Shown: one piece after another, positions 11,963 through 21,381 of the stretch
How the letters are laid out: each line of letters opens with the position of its first letter
How positions within the stretch are numbered: the stretch's first letter is position 1
Source: CAVRUZ01 sp963724495
Lineage (GTDB): Bacteria > Actinomycetota > Actinomycetes > Propionibacteriales > DAIQRJ01
Length of the DNA: 64,000 nt
Assembly (NCBI GenBank): GCA_963724495.1
Contig: CAVRUZ010000006.1
Location: 496,001 to 560,000 of the forward strand
Reading direction: 5' to 3'
Notes under the pieces: model-generated
Databases searched by the model: none
What the model was told of the DNA's origin: nothing
The model's input: only the letters and a program-made list of their open reading frames with translations
Program-made: the position numbers and the translations under genes

Positions 11963-13455
11963 AGGATCGCTCCGGGCACGTACGCGGCAGCCTCCGGGTC
12001 ATCTGCTGCCAGGTCCGCTACCTGCGCTATCACGGCGTCGACCTGTGCCGTCGCCGCACCGGTGAAGCCGAGCGGCTCGGACACGATGGCTTCGAGATCG
12101 GCTTGGGAGAGGCCGAGCCGGTCGTCGTCGGCAAGACGCTCGAGCAGGTCCGCTCCGGACCCGCCGTGCCCGCCGCGCATCTGCAGCGCGACGGCGACCG
12201 CGTGCTCGCGGATCGCCTCATGGGCCTGTTCCCGCCCCACTCCGCGCTTCACCGCCGCCATCAGGATCTTCGTGGTGGCGAGGAACGGCAGGTAGCGATC
12301 CAATTCGGACCGAACGACCGCCGGGAACGCGCCGAACGAACCCAGAACCGTGAGCCAGGTCTCGAACAGACCGTCCACCGCGCAACAGGCACCAGGCAAG
12401 GCGATGCGGCGCACCACCGAGCACGAGACGTCACCCTCGTTCCACTGGTCGCCTGCCAGCTCGGACACCATCGACAGGAACCCCCGCACGACCACCGCGA
12501 GCCCGTTGACGCGCTCGCTGGACCGGGAGTTCATCTTGTGCGGCATGGCCGACGACCCGACCTGACCCTCGGCGAACCCCTCGGTGGCGAGTTCGTGACC
12601 CGCCATCAGCCGCAGCGTCGTCGCCAGCGAGGACGGGCCCGACGTTGCCTGTACGAGCGCAGCGACCGCGTCGAAGTCGAGAGACCGCGGGTACACCTGG
12701 CCGACCGACGTCAGGACCCGGTCGAAGCCGAGGTGCGTCGCCACCGACTGTTCGACGCCAGCGAGCCGCGTGCTGTCGCCGCCCAGCAGGTCGAGCATGT
12801 CCTGCGCGGTGCCGACGGGCCCCTTGATGCCGCGCAACGGGTACCGCGCGATGAGATCGTCCAGTCTGTGCAGCGAGATCAGGGACTCCTCCGCGGCACT
12901 CGCGAAGCGTTTGCCCAGTGTCGTCGCCTGTGCGGCGACGTTGTGGCTGCGGCCCGTCATCACCAGCTCGCGGTACTCGCCGGCAAGCCTCGCGGTGGTG
13001 ACCAGTGTCGAGAGCACTTTGCGCCGGATCAGCACCAGGGACTGTTTCACCTGCAGCTGTTCGACGTTCTCGGTCAGATCGCGGCTGGTCATGCCGGCAT
13101 GCACGAGTTCGTGGCCGGCCAGGGCGTTGAACTCCTCGATCCGCGCCTTGACGTCGTGCAGGGTGACCCGTTCGCGGGCGTTGATCGAGGGCAGGTCCAC
13201 CCGTTCGACCACACGCTCGTAGTCGGCGATCCCGTCGTCGCTGACCGAGAGGCCTGCCTCCCGCTGCGCCTTGAGGACAGCGACCCAGAGCCTGCGCTCG
13301 GCGACGATCTTGCGCTCCGGGGACCAGATGTCGCGCATGGCGGCCGACGCATACCTGGTGGCGAGCAGGTCCGGGAAGTCGTCGCCGGAGCCAGCCGTCG
13401 GCGTCCCGGCCGTCGCCGTCGCTGCCGCTGTCGGGGTCCCAACCGTTGAAGTCAC
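11959..13455 (-). CDS. purB: Adenylosuccinate lyase
   Basis: Cleaves fumarate from SAICAR and from adenylosuccinate, thus acting twice in purine synthesis. 498 residues; the fumarase/aspartase signature GSSAMPHKMNSRSSERVNGL carries the catalytic serine loop, and GRSHNVAAQATTLGKRFA holds the catalytic histidine region. The first 25 residues (Thr/Ala-rich) are an unusual N-terminal extension. GTG 13455 has GAGAAT 6 nt upstream, suggesting a leaderless message for purB-purC. Confidence 0.95.
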   Translation of the reverse strand: MTSTVGTPTAAATATAGTPTAGSGDDFPDLLATRYASAAMRDIWSPERKIVAERRLWVAVLKAQREAGLSVSDDGIADYERVVERVDLPSINARERVTLHDVKARIEEFNALAGHELVHAGMTSRDLTENVEQLQVKQSLVLIRRKVLSTLVTTARLAGEYRELVMTGRSHNVAAQATTLGKRFASAAEESLISLHRLDDLIARYPLRGIKGPVGTAQDMLDLLGGDSTRLAGVEQSVATHLGFDRVLTSVGQVYPRSLDFDAVAALVQATSGPSSLATTLRLMAGHELATEGFAEGQVGSSAMPHKMNSRSSERVNGLAVVVRGFLSMVSELAGDQWNEGDVSCSVVRRIALPGACCAVDGLFETWLTVLGSFGAFPAVVRSELDRYLPFLATTKILMAAVKRGVGREQAHEAIREHAVAVALQMRGGHGGSGADLLERLADDDRLGLSQADLEAIVSEPLGFTGAATAQVDAVIAQVADLAADDPEAAAYVPGAIL

Positions 13456-13582
13456 TGCCGCATTCTCTCAGGTCGGGCGCGCTGGCCAGCTTGGGCGGTC
13501 AGCGCCAGCGGGTGATGCTGGCCCGGGTTTGCGTGCGCGTCTGCGCTTCCTCGGCGTGCTCCTGCAGCCCTGACGCGGCGAG

Positions 13583-14734
13583 TCAGGCGGTGCGGATGGC
13601 CACCATCAGCGCCTCGAAGGCGATCAGCGGATTCACGTTCGCCTCGAGCCGCTCGCGGCAGGTCGTGATCGCCGTTGTGCAACGCAGCGCCTGCTCCGCC
13701 GTGAGGTCGGCCGCCACCCTGGCAACGTCGGATTTCATCTCCGCGTTGATCAGGTCGCTCCGGCTGTCTGCTCTGGCCGGGTCGAGGCGCACGACGAGCA
13801 CGTCACGGTAGAACGCGGAGAGGTCGAGCAGAGCCCGGTCGAGCGCGTCGCGCTGCAGCCGGCGGGTGCGTGCCTTCTGCCGGTCCTCCATCTCCCGCAT
13901 CGCCTGCCGGACGTGCCGAGACGACGCCTTCTCCTCGGCGAAGCCGAGCGACGATCGCAGGTGGTCCTTGTCGTGGGCGTCGGCCCGCTCCGCAGACGCG
14001 GCCGCATCGGCCTGTGCTGCCTCCACGATGTTGGCCGCCGCCTGCAGGCAGCCGGGCATGTCGCAGCCGAGCAGTTGGACGGGCACCTGCAACACCTCGC
14101 GGCGCCGGGTGCGCACGTCCTCCAGCGACGCCAGCGCGCGGGCCCGGCCGATGTGGCCCTGTGCGGCCCTCGCGGCGAAGTGCGCCACCGGCTCGTCGAC
14201 GCCGTCGCCGATCAGCATCGCCGCGACCGCCTCGTACGGCGGGGTCCGAAGGGTGACGACCCGGCACCGCGACCGGACGGTCACCGGCACGTCGTCGACC
14301 GTCGGGGCGCACAGCATCCACACCGTGCGCGGCGCCGGCTCCTCCAATGCCTTCAGCAAGGCGTCGGCCGCGGTCTCGGTGAGCCGGTCGGCATCGGTGA
14401 CGATCAACGCCTGTTGCCGGCCCAGCACGGGGCTCATCGCGGCCTTCACCACCAGGTCGCGGCACTCCTTGACGCCGATGCTGACCGCCTCGGTGACCAC
14501 CGTGGTCACGTCGGGATGACTGCCGGCCAGCGTCGCCCGGCAGCCCTCGCACTCCCCGCAGCCGGTGCGGGTGGCGCACTGCAGCGCCGCGGCGAAGGCG
14601 GTCGCGGCGACCGAACGCCCCGACCCTGGCGGCCCGACCAGCAGGAAGGCGTGTCCGGTGCGCTCTGCCCGGGCAGCCGCAGACAGCAGGGCCACCGACG
14701 GCTCCTGCCCGACCAGCCGGTCGAAGACGGTCAC
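13583..14734 (-). CDS. holB: DNA polymerase III subunit delta prime
   Basis: Clamp-loader subunit of the replicase. 383 residues, AAA+ ATPase fold: P-loop GPPGSGRS at 34-41, zinc-binding cysteines at about 53, 59, 62 and 65 (CATRTGCGECEGC), DADRLTETAADALLKALEEP as Walker B/sensor region, and TVRSRCRVV carrying the SRC arginine-finger motif. The start overlaps the stop of the MFS-thymidylate kinase gene by 4 nt, a linkage (tmk-holB) found across bacteria. Confidence 0.94.
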   Translation of the reverse strand: MTVFDRLVGQEPSVALLSAAARAERTGHAFLLVGPPGSGRSVAATAFAAALQCATRTGCGECEGCRATLAGSHPDVTTVVTEAVSIGVKECRDLVVKAAMSPVLGRQQALIVTDADRLTETAADALLKALEEPAPRTVWMLCAPTVDDVPVTVRSRCRVVTLRTPPYEAVAAMLIGDGVDEPVAHFAARAAQGHIGRARALASLEDVRTRRREVLQVPVQLLGCDMPGCLQAAANIVEAAQADAAASAERADAHDKDHLRSSLGFAEEKASSRHVRQAMREMEDRQKARTRRLQRDALDRALLDLSAFYRDVLVVRLDPARADSRSDLINAEMKSDVARVAADLTAEQALRCTTAITTCRERLEANVNPLIAFEALMVAIRTA

Positions 14735-16821
14735 GTCAGGTCGCCGGGTGCGGGCTCACCTGGCGACGTGGGCTGGACCATGGCGGCATTCTTGCGGGCG
14801 GCGCCGACGGCCCGCTCGAACTCCGGCACGAGCCGCAGCCGCTCGACGATCTGCCTGGTCACCTCGTCCGGGCCCGCGGTCGCGTCGACCACCAGGTAGC
14901 GATCGGAGTCAAGCAGCGACAGGTCGAGGAACTGTTCGCGTACGGCCGTCCGGAACTGCTCGTCCTCGGCCTCGAGCCGGTCGGCGGCCGAGCGGCCGAG
15001 CGCCCGCGACCTCGATGCAGCCGGGTCGATGTCGAGCACCACCGTGAGGTGCGGGCGCAACCCGGTGGTGGCCCAGCCGGAGATGCGGGCGATCTCCTGC
15101 CGGTTCAGCTGCCGGCCGGCGCCCTGGTAGGCCAAGGAGGAGTCGATGTAGCGGTCGGTGATCACTGCCCGGCCGGCGGCGAGCGCGGGCTCGATCACCC
15201 GCGTCACGTGCTCGGCCCGGTCGGCGGCGAACAGCAATGCCTCGGCCCGCGGGTCGAGGGCACCGCTGTCGGGGTCGAGCAGGATCCGCCGGATGCGCGC
15301 ACCGGCCTCGGTTCCGCCGGGCTCGCGGGTCAGGAGCACAGGCAGTCCTTCGCCCTCCATCCACCGGGCAAGCGCCTGCGCCTGCGTCGTCTTCCCGGCG
15401 CCGTCGCCGCCTTCAAGTGCGATGAACAGACCGGTCGCGGTGTGTCGGGACCGCACCACCGCGAGCGGTCGACCGAGCCCGCCGCGCAGCTGCGAGACCA
15501 GGCTCAACTGCCCGCGTGGCGTCATCTGCCGGTACGACACGACACCGACGATGGTGGCGACGACGCCACCGAGCATGATCGTCATCGCCGCACCGTTGTA
15601 CTGCACGATGGCGTCGTCGTTGATACGCAGGGCGTGCGTGCCGAGCAGTGCCGCGATCGCAGGTGCGGCTGCCAGAACAGCCGCCATGGCCAGGCGGGTG
15701 ACGGAGTTCACGAACGCAAACGTGCGCCCCCGAAGTTCGTCGGCCACCTCGAGCCCGAGCAGGGTGTAGCCGGTGACCCACGCCGCCCCGGCGAAGAAAC
15801 CCAGCACGACCACGAGGAACGTCACCACGACGATGTTCGGCACCAGGCCGACGGCCACCATCGACAGGCCCGCCAGCGTGAGCGCGATGGCGAACAGCTG
15901 CCGGCGGGAGACGGTCGGCAGCAGCTTTGGGCCGAACAGCATGCCGCCGGCCAGTCCGAGGAAGACCGCGCCGAACAGCACGCCGTAGCCCGCGTCGCCG
16001 CCGGCGAGGTCGCCCACGTAGGTGCGACCGAGGCCCAGCACCACACCGCCGGCGGCAAAGGCGCCGACGATCCCCGTGCACAGGCCGCGGATCACCGGGG
16101 TGTCGCGGATGAAGCGCCAGCCGTCCAGCAGGGCCTTCACCGGGTTGGCGTCCGCAGTGATGCCTCTGCGCTGGTCCGAGATCTCCTTGACGGTGACGAT
16201 CGTCAGGGCCGAGGCGAGGAACGTCAGCGAGTTCACGAACAGGGCGAGGTCCTGCGGTGAGCCCCAGTCGCCGAACAGGCTCGAGGTCGACCGGTAGAGC
16301 AGGGCCATCAGCGTGAACAGCGCGGCTGCCGGAATGGCCGAGCCGTAAGTGGTGGCGAGGAACAGCTGGTTGGCGGCGCCCAGCCGGTCGCGGGGGACGA
16401 GGTTGGGGACCGAAGCGTCCTTGGCCGGCATCCACACCAGGCTGACGCACTCGATGAGCACGGTCGCCACGAACAGCCACGTGAGCGTCCCCACCAGGGG
16501 GATGGTGAGCACGAGCCCGAAACGCAGGATGTCGCCGACGACCAGGGTGATCCGCCGGTCGAGCCGGTCGGCCAGGATTCCACCGAGCGGGCCGGCCACG
16601 AGTGCCGGCAGCAGGCGCAGGAGCAGGACGGCTGCGATCGCGAAGTTCTGCTGGCGATATCCGGTGGCGAGGGACGCCGCCATGGCCGTCGTGGCCAGGA
16701 AGCCGAGCCAGTCACCGAGGCTGGAGAAGCCGAGACACAGCCAGAGCCGGCGGAACGGCCGTATCCGCAGCACCTCCGCGAGCGCGCCGGCCGTGCCAAC
16801 GGAAGGCGCCATCTCACTCAT
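14731..16821 (-). CDS. tmk: MFS-like membrane protein fused to thymidylate kinase
   Basis: 696 residues in two parts. Residues about 20-440 look like a twelve-helix major facilitator (LLLRLLPALVAGPLGGILADRLDRR is an MFS loop 2-3 motif). Residues about 470-690 are a complete dTMP kinase making dTDP: P-loop EGGDGAGKTTQAQAL, LTREPGGTEAGARIR, and DRYIDSSLAYQGAGR with lid residues. Such fusions occur in several actinobacterial lineages. What the transporter half moves, and whether it affects the kinase, is unknown. Coupled to holB by a 4-nt overlap; the start lies 10 nt after the upstream CYTH-CHAD gene. Confidence 0.9.
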   Translation of the reverse strand: MSEMAPSVGTAGALAEVLRIRPFRRLWLCLGFSSLGDWLGFLATTAMAASLATGYRQQNFAIAAVLLLRLLPALVAGPLGGILADRLDRRITLVVGDILRFGLVLTIPLVGTLTWLFVATVLIECVSLVWMPAKDASVPNLVPRDRLGAANQLFLATTYGSAIPAAALFTLMALLYRSTSSLFGDWGSPQDLALFVNSLTFLASALTIVTVKEISDQRRGITADANPVKALLDGWRFIRDTPVIRGLCTGIVGAFAAGGVVLGLGRTYVGDLAGGDAGYGVLFGAVFLGLAGGMLFGPKLLPTVSRRQLFAIALTLAGLSMVAVGLVPNIVVVTFLVVVLGFFAGAAWVTGYTLLGLEVADELRGRTFAFVNSVTRLAMAAVLAAAPAIAALLGTHALRINDDAIVQYNGAAMTIMLGGVVATIVGVVSYRQMTPRGQLSLVSQLRGGLGRPLAVVRSRHTATGLFIALEGGDGAGKTTQAQALARWMEGEGLPVLLTREPGGTEAGARIRRILLDPDSGALDPRAEALLFAADRAEHVTRVIEPALAAGRAVITDRYIDSSLAYQGAGRQLNRQEIARISGWATTGLRPHLTVVLDIDPAASRSRALGRSAADRLEAEDEQFRTAVREQFLDLSLLDSDRYLVVDATAGPDEVTRQIVERLRLVPEFERAVGAARKNAAMVQPTSPGEPAPGDLT

Positions 16822-16831
16822 CGGCGGCGGT

Positions 16832-18424
16832 TCACCGGTCGAACACGTGCGTGAGCCGCCGACGCGCCTCGCCCCAGTCCACGAGCACCGACGCGATCAG
16901 GGCGGACCCCTCCGTGGCGGCCAGCGCACTTGCCTGCCCGAGGGCGAAGACGACGGCCGGATCGGGGGCCGAGCCCCGCAGGGCGATCCCGCGCAGGTCG
17001 GCGACGGCATGTGCGACCTCGTCGATCGCCTCGATGCGGGTGATGATCGGGCCGAGGCGCTTGCGCACCTGACGACCGGTCTTGCCGAAGACCAGCTCGA
17101 CCGCATCGATGCCGACCGCGCACATCGCGGCCCGGTCGCGGACCCGGTCCCAGGACTCCAGGACCTGTTCGCCGTCGGACTCGGAGGTCTCCCGGAGCGC
17201 GCGGTGCAGCTGCCGGAGATCGTCGCGCCACCGCTCTCGGAGCCAGTCGCCGGCGCGCGCGGCCGACGCGGCCGCTGCCGCGTCGTCACCGAGCCGCAAC
17301 AGCAGGCCGGGACTGCGGGCGAACTGGACCAGCGTGTCGAGCAGGCGGCGGTAGCGGGGCTGGCCAAGAGCCTGGGTGAGGGTACGCCGGGTCGATCGCC
17401 GCAGTGCGTCCAATGAGTCAACGGTGCCGGCGAGGACATCACTGGTGCTGACGTCGCGGAGGCGTCGGCTGAGCATCGACAGGTGCAGAGCCTCGGCTGC
17501 CTGGTCGTCCAGCCAGGCCAGGTCGGAGGCCAGCTTGGCGACGACGTCCTCGTCCAGGAACGAGCCGAACGCGCGAAGGTCGGCGACGAGTGCGGCCAGC
17601 GCTGACCGCGTCGCAATCCCGGCACCGGACGTGCCCTCACGGATTTCGCGGTCGGCGCGGATCAGGTCGCGCGCGTGCCGTCTGACCATCGAGGTGAACA
17701 GCGCCAGGACCGGGTCGGCGTCGTCGACCGGTTCCGGCTCCGGCAGGTCGGGCATCCCGGTGGCCGGTGCCCCCATCCGCACCGCCAGCGGCACAGGCTC
17801 GGCGAGCATGGTCGCGCCGCTCGACTCGAGCAGGTCGACCAGCCAGGTGACCGCCTCCGGCGAGCAGCCTCTGGGCACGATCGTCACCTCGCGGTAGCGC
17901 GCGACAGCCACCGTGCCTCGGCGCAACGTCACGGTGTCGTCGGTCAGCGAGGCGACGGTGTCGCCGCCAGGGCCGCGCATGGCCCAGACCGCACGCTTGA
18001 CCGACAGGGTCGCGATCTCACCCAGACTGCCGGTCCGCACGAGTGGGGTGAGCTGCGCCGCGAGTTCTGCCGGCGGTTCGGTGCCGAAGCCGTCGGCGGC
18101 GGGAACCTCAACCACCTGCCCGCCGAGCCAGTCGGGCATGCGCGACCGCCAGACCGGCTGCGACCCTTCACGGCCGCGAGCGAGTACCAGTTCTGCTCCC
18201 GAACGCAGCAACCGAGCGTCGGACACGTCGATCACCGACGTGACCTCCACGTGTGCGCCACCGAAGCTCAGCGTGGTCAGGCCGAGAGCAGGGTTGGCGA
18301 GCCGGGGTGGCTGCAGGCCGAGCGGGAGTTCCAGCGTGATCCCGGCGCTGTCATCCTCGTCGAGGTCGACCGGCTGTTGCCGGCCCGTGCCCGGAGCGTC
18401 GACGGCCGCACTCTCCCTGCTCAT
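16832..18424 (-). CDS. CYTH-CHAD-like protein, apparently degenerate
   Basis: 530 residues without catalytic motifs I can name, but with the layout of CYTH-CHAD proteins. Residues about 55-220 have the CYTH tunnel pattern (VIDVSDARLLRSGAELVLARG, then WRSRMPDWLGG, then REVTIVPRGCSPEAVTWLVDLL). Residues about 240-525 are helical and CHAD-like (DLRAFGSFLDEDVVAKLASDLAWLDDQAAE). The ExExK triphosphate motif of CYTH enzymes and the conserved CHAD histidines are not evident, so enzymatic activity is doubtful. Intact relatives bind or hydrolyse polyphosphate or triphosphates. It lies 3 nt after topA and 10 nt before MFS-tmk, so it is co-transcribed with DNA metabolism genes. Confidence 0.55.
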   Translation of the reverse strand: MSRESAAVDAPGTGRQQPVDLDEDDSAGITLELPLGLQPPRLANPALGLTTLSFGGAHVEVTSVIDVSDARLLRSGAELVLARGREGSQPVWRSRMPDWLGGQVVEVPAADGFGTEPPAELAAQLTPLVRTGSLGEIATLSVKRAVWAMRGPGGDTVASLTDDTVTLRRGTVAVARYREVTIVPRGCSPEAVTWLVDLLESSGATMLAEPVPLAVRMGAPATGMPDLPEPEPVDDADPVLALFTSMVRRHARDLIRADREIREGTSGAGIATRSALAALVADLRAFGSFLDEDVVAKLASDLAWLDDQAAEALHLSMLSRRLRDVSTSDVLAGTVDSLDALRRSTRRTLTQALGQPRYRRLLDTLVQFARSPGLLLRLGDDAAAAASAARAGDWLRERWRDDLRQLHRALRETSESDGEQVLESWDRVRDRAAMCAVGIDAVELVFGKTGRQVRKRLGPIITRIEAIDEVAHAVADLRGIALRGSAPDPAVVFALGQASALAATEGSALIASVLVDWGEARRRLTHVFDR

Positions 18425-18427
18425 TGC

Positions 18428-21238
18428 TCAGCCCTCACCGTCGCCCGAGGAGCCCACTGGCGCACCGGCCGCGACCGGCGCCTTCGCTGCGGTCCCCTTC
18501 TTGGTCGCCTTCTTCGCAGCCGTCTTCTTGGCGGCCGTCTTCTTGGTGCTCGTCTTCTTGGCCGCGGCCTTCTTGGTGGTCCTCTTGGCCGCAGCCTTCT
18601 TCGTCGTGCGCTTCTTCACCGGGCCCGCGTCGCGCCGGATCTGCAGCAGCTCGGCGGCACGCTCGATGGTGACCTGCATCGGGTCATCGTCCTTGCGCAG
18701 CGTGGCATTGGTCGTGCCGTCGGTGACATACGGGCCGAACCGGCCTTCCTTGACCACGACCGGAGCACCAGTGGCGGGGTCGTCTCCGAGTTCCCGCAGC
18801 GGCGCGCTGGCTGCCCGCTGGTTGCGCCCGCGCTTGGGCTCGGCCAGCAGCGCCTGCGCCTGCTCCATCGTGACCGTGAACAGATCGCTTTCCTGTGTCA
18901 GGGACCGGGACTCGTTGCCGTGCCGGATGTAGGGGCCGTAGCGACCGTTGCTCGCAAGCACCGGTTCCCCTTCCAGGACGCCCAGTTCACGCGGAAGTGT
19001 CAGCAGGCTGAGTGCCTCCTCGAGGGAGACTGTCGCCGGGTCCATCGACTTGAACAGCGACGCCGTGCGCGGCTTGTCGGTGTTCTCGTCGCCGAGGACC
19101 TCCGTGACGTAGGGACCGAAGCGCCCTTCCTTCACCACCAAGGGATTCCCGCTATCTGGGTCGGATCCCAGTTCGCGTTGCTCACCGGCCGGGTGCGCCA
19201 GCAGGTCGAGCGCCTTCTCCTCGGTCAGCTCGTCAGGAGCGAGGTCGTCCGGCACGTTCGCCCGAGTGCCTTCGGAGTCCTCGAGGAACGGCCCGTACCT
19301 CCCCACCCGGAGGTTGATGTCGTTGGTGATCGGGAACGTGGCGAGCTCGCGGGCGTCGATGTCGCCGAGCTCGGTGACCATGCGGTGCAGGCCCTCGGGC
19401 AGCACCGCATGTCCCCTGGCACCGGACGAGTCGTCCCCCGAGCCGAAGTAGAACCGCCGCAGCCAGTCGACCCGGTCGGCACGGCCGGTGGCGATCGAGT
19501 CGAGGACGGCCTCCATGTCGGCGGTGAAGGCGTAGTCCACGAGCTGGCTGAAGTGGTCCTCCAGCAGCCGGACGACGGTGAAGGCCAGCCAGGCCGGAAC
19601 GAGTGCCTGGCCCTTCTTGTACACGTATCCACGATCGATGATCGTCCCGATGATCGACGCGTAGGTGGACGGACGGCCGATCTCCCGCTCCTCCAGCTCC
19701 CGGATCAGCGTCGCCTCGGTGTAGCGCGCGGGCGGCCTGGTCTGGTGTGCCTCCGCGGTGGCAGACAACGTGTCAAGGACTTCACCAGCGGTGAGTTGTG
19801 GGAGCCGGCGCTCGGACGAGTCGAGTTCGGTATCGGGGTCGTCGGCGCCTTCGACGTAGGCCTTGAGGAATCCGTGGAATGTGATGGTCCGGCCCGACGC
19901 CGAAAGCTCCAGCGGGGTTCCCTGCTCCGGTCCCGAGGCAACCTCTCCACCCACCCGCACAGTGACCGACTCGCCCCGCGCGTCGGACATCTGTGATGCC
20001 ACCGTGCGCATCCAGATCAGCTCGTAGAGGCGGAACTCCTCACCTCGGAGGCCACTCGCGGCCGGTGTGCGGAACGAGTCGCCGGCCGGGCGGATCGCCT
20101 CGTGCGCCTCCTGCGCGTTCTTGACCTTGCTGGCATAGACCCTTGGCTTGTCCGGCAGGTAGGAATCGCCGTAGAGCTCGCGTACCTGTGCCCTCGCCGC
20201 CGAGACCGCCGTGGACGACAGCGTGGTGGAGTCCGTGCGCATGTAGGTGATCAGGCCGTTCTCGTACAGCCGCTGGGCAACCTGCATGGTGCGCGCCGCG
20301 GTGAATCCGAGTTTGCGGCCCGCCTCCTGCTGCATCGTCGTCGTGCGGAACGGCGCGTAAGGCGAACGGCGGTACGGCTTGGCGTCGACACCGAGCACCG
20401 TGAGCTTGGCACCCACCAGGCCGTCGGCGAGGTGGGTTGCCCGCTCCAGCGCCAGCGCAACCACGTCTGCACCTGTACGGAGGTTGCCTCGTGAATCGAA
20501 GTCCCTGCCCTGCGCGACACGACGGCCGTCCACCTGGGACAGGCGCATGACCACCGTCGCCGGATCCTTGCCCGGACCGGCGTCGAGCTCGGCGACGAGG
20601 TCGGCGTAGTCGGCGGTGCGGAACGCGATCCGGTCGCGCTCCTTGTCGACCACGAGCCGCAGCGCCACCGACTGCACGCGTCCGGCTGACAGCCGCGGCA
20701 TGACCTTCTTCCAGAGCACCGGGCTGACTTCGTACCCATACAGGCGGTCGAGGACCCGCCTGGCCTCCTGAGCGTCGACGAGGTCCTGGTCGAGATCACG
20801 AGGGTTCGCGACGGCATCGGCGATCGCAGCAGGGGTGATCTCGTGAAAGACCATCCGCCGGACCGGGACCGTCGGCTTCAGCACGTTCTGCAGGTGCCAG
20901 GCGATCGCCTCGCCCTCCCGGTCCTCATCCGTTGCCAGGTAGAGCGCATCGACACCGCGCAGATCCTCGGCCAGCTCGCGAACGAGAGCGCGCTTGGACG
21001 CGGACACCACGTAGATCGGTTCGAAGTCGCCGTCGACGTCGACACCCAGCCGAGCCCACGCCTTGTCCTTGAGCTTGGCCGGCACTTCCGCGGCGCTGTC
21101 AGGTAGGTCGCGCACGTGACCCATCGACGATCGCACCACGTACTCCGGGCCGAGGTAGCCGGAGATCGTCCGCGCCTTTGTCGGCGACTCGACGATGACC
21201 AGGGCACGACCTCGCCCCGCGGTCGAACCTTCCGCCAC
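18428..21238 (-). CDS. topA: DNA topoisomerase I
   Basis: Type IA topoisomerase relaxing negative supercoils. GTG 21238 (VAEGSTAGRGRALVIVESP) gives 936 residues, the mycobacterial size; the open frame extends to 21640 but that part is not homologous. Toprim: VIVESPTKARTISGYLG and ATDEDREGEAIAWHL. Active-site tyrosine in LITYMRTDSTTLS. The C-terminus has no zinc fingers but four Toprim-C repeats (GRYGPFLEDSEG, GRFGPYVTEV, GRYGPYIRHGNES, GRFGPYVTDG) and a lysine-rich KKAAAKRTTKKAAAK tail, as in actinobacterial TopA. The 143-nt gap upstream holds no gene. Confidence 0.96.
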   Translation of the reverse strand: MAEGSTAGRGRALVIVESPTKARTISGYLGPEYVVRSSMGHVRDLPDSAAEVPAKLKDKAWARLGVDVDGDFEPIYVVSASKRALVRELAEDLRGVDALYLATDEDREGEAIAWHLQNVLKPTVPVRRMVFHEITPAAIADAVANPRDLDQDLVDAQEARRVLDRLYGYEVSPVLWKKVMPRLSAGRVQSVALRLVVDKERDRIAFRTADYADLVAELDAGPGKDPATVVMRLSQVDGRRVAQGRDFDSRGNLRTGADVVALALERATHLADGLVGAKLTVLGVDAKPYRRSPYAPFRTTTMQQEAGRKLGFTAARTMQVAQRLYENGLITYMRTDSTTLSSTAVSAARAQVRELYGDSYLPDKPRVYASKVKNAQEAHEAIRPAGDSFRTPAASGLRGEEFRLYELIWMRTVASQMSDARGESVTVRVGGEVASGPEQGTPLELSASGRTITFHGFLKAYVEGADDPDTELDSSERRLPQLTAGEVLDTLSATAEAHQTRPPARYTEATLIRELEEREIGRPSTYASIIGTIIDRGYVYKKGQALVPAWLAFTVVRLLEDHFSQLVDYAFTADMEAVLDSIATGRADRVDWLRRFYFGSGDDSSGARGHAVLPEGLHRMVTELGDIDARELATFPITNDINLRVGRYGPFLEDSEGTRANVPDDLAPDELTEEKALDLLAHPAGEQRELGSDPDSGNPLVVKEGRFGPYVTEVLGDENTDKPRTASLFKSMDPATVSLEEALSLLTLPRELGVLEGEPVLASNGRYGPYIRHGNESRSLTQESDLFTVTMEQAQALLAEPKRGRNQRAASAPLRELGDDPATGAPVVVKEGRFGPYVTDGTTNATLRKDDDPMQVTIERAAELLQIRRDAGPVKKRTTKKAAAKRTTKKAAAKKTSTKKTAAKKTAAKKATKKGTAAKAPVAAGAPVGSSGDGEG

Positions 21239-21381
21239 GCTGGTACTCCCAACCTTTGCTTGCTCGTGCCGCCACAGCTGTGCCTGCGGCACGGGCCAGT
21301 GTGACACGCGAGCGGTCCCGGTCGGTGCCTCCGCCCGCCCTGCACGCGCCTGACAACCCCCTCGATCAGGCGGCCTGACCG

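Noticed and set aside
17675..19996. 773-codon plus-strand frame opposite the CYTH-CHAD and topA genes
   Set aside because: Antisense to two well-supported genes; composition typical of high-GC shadow frames.
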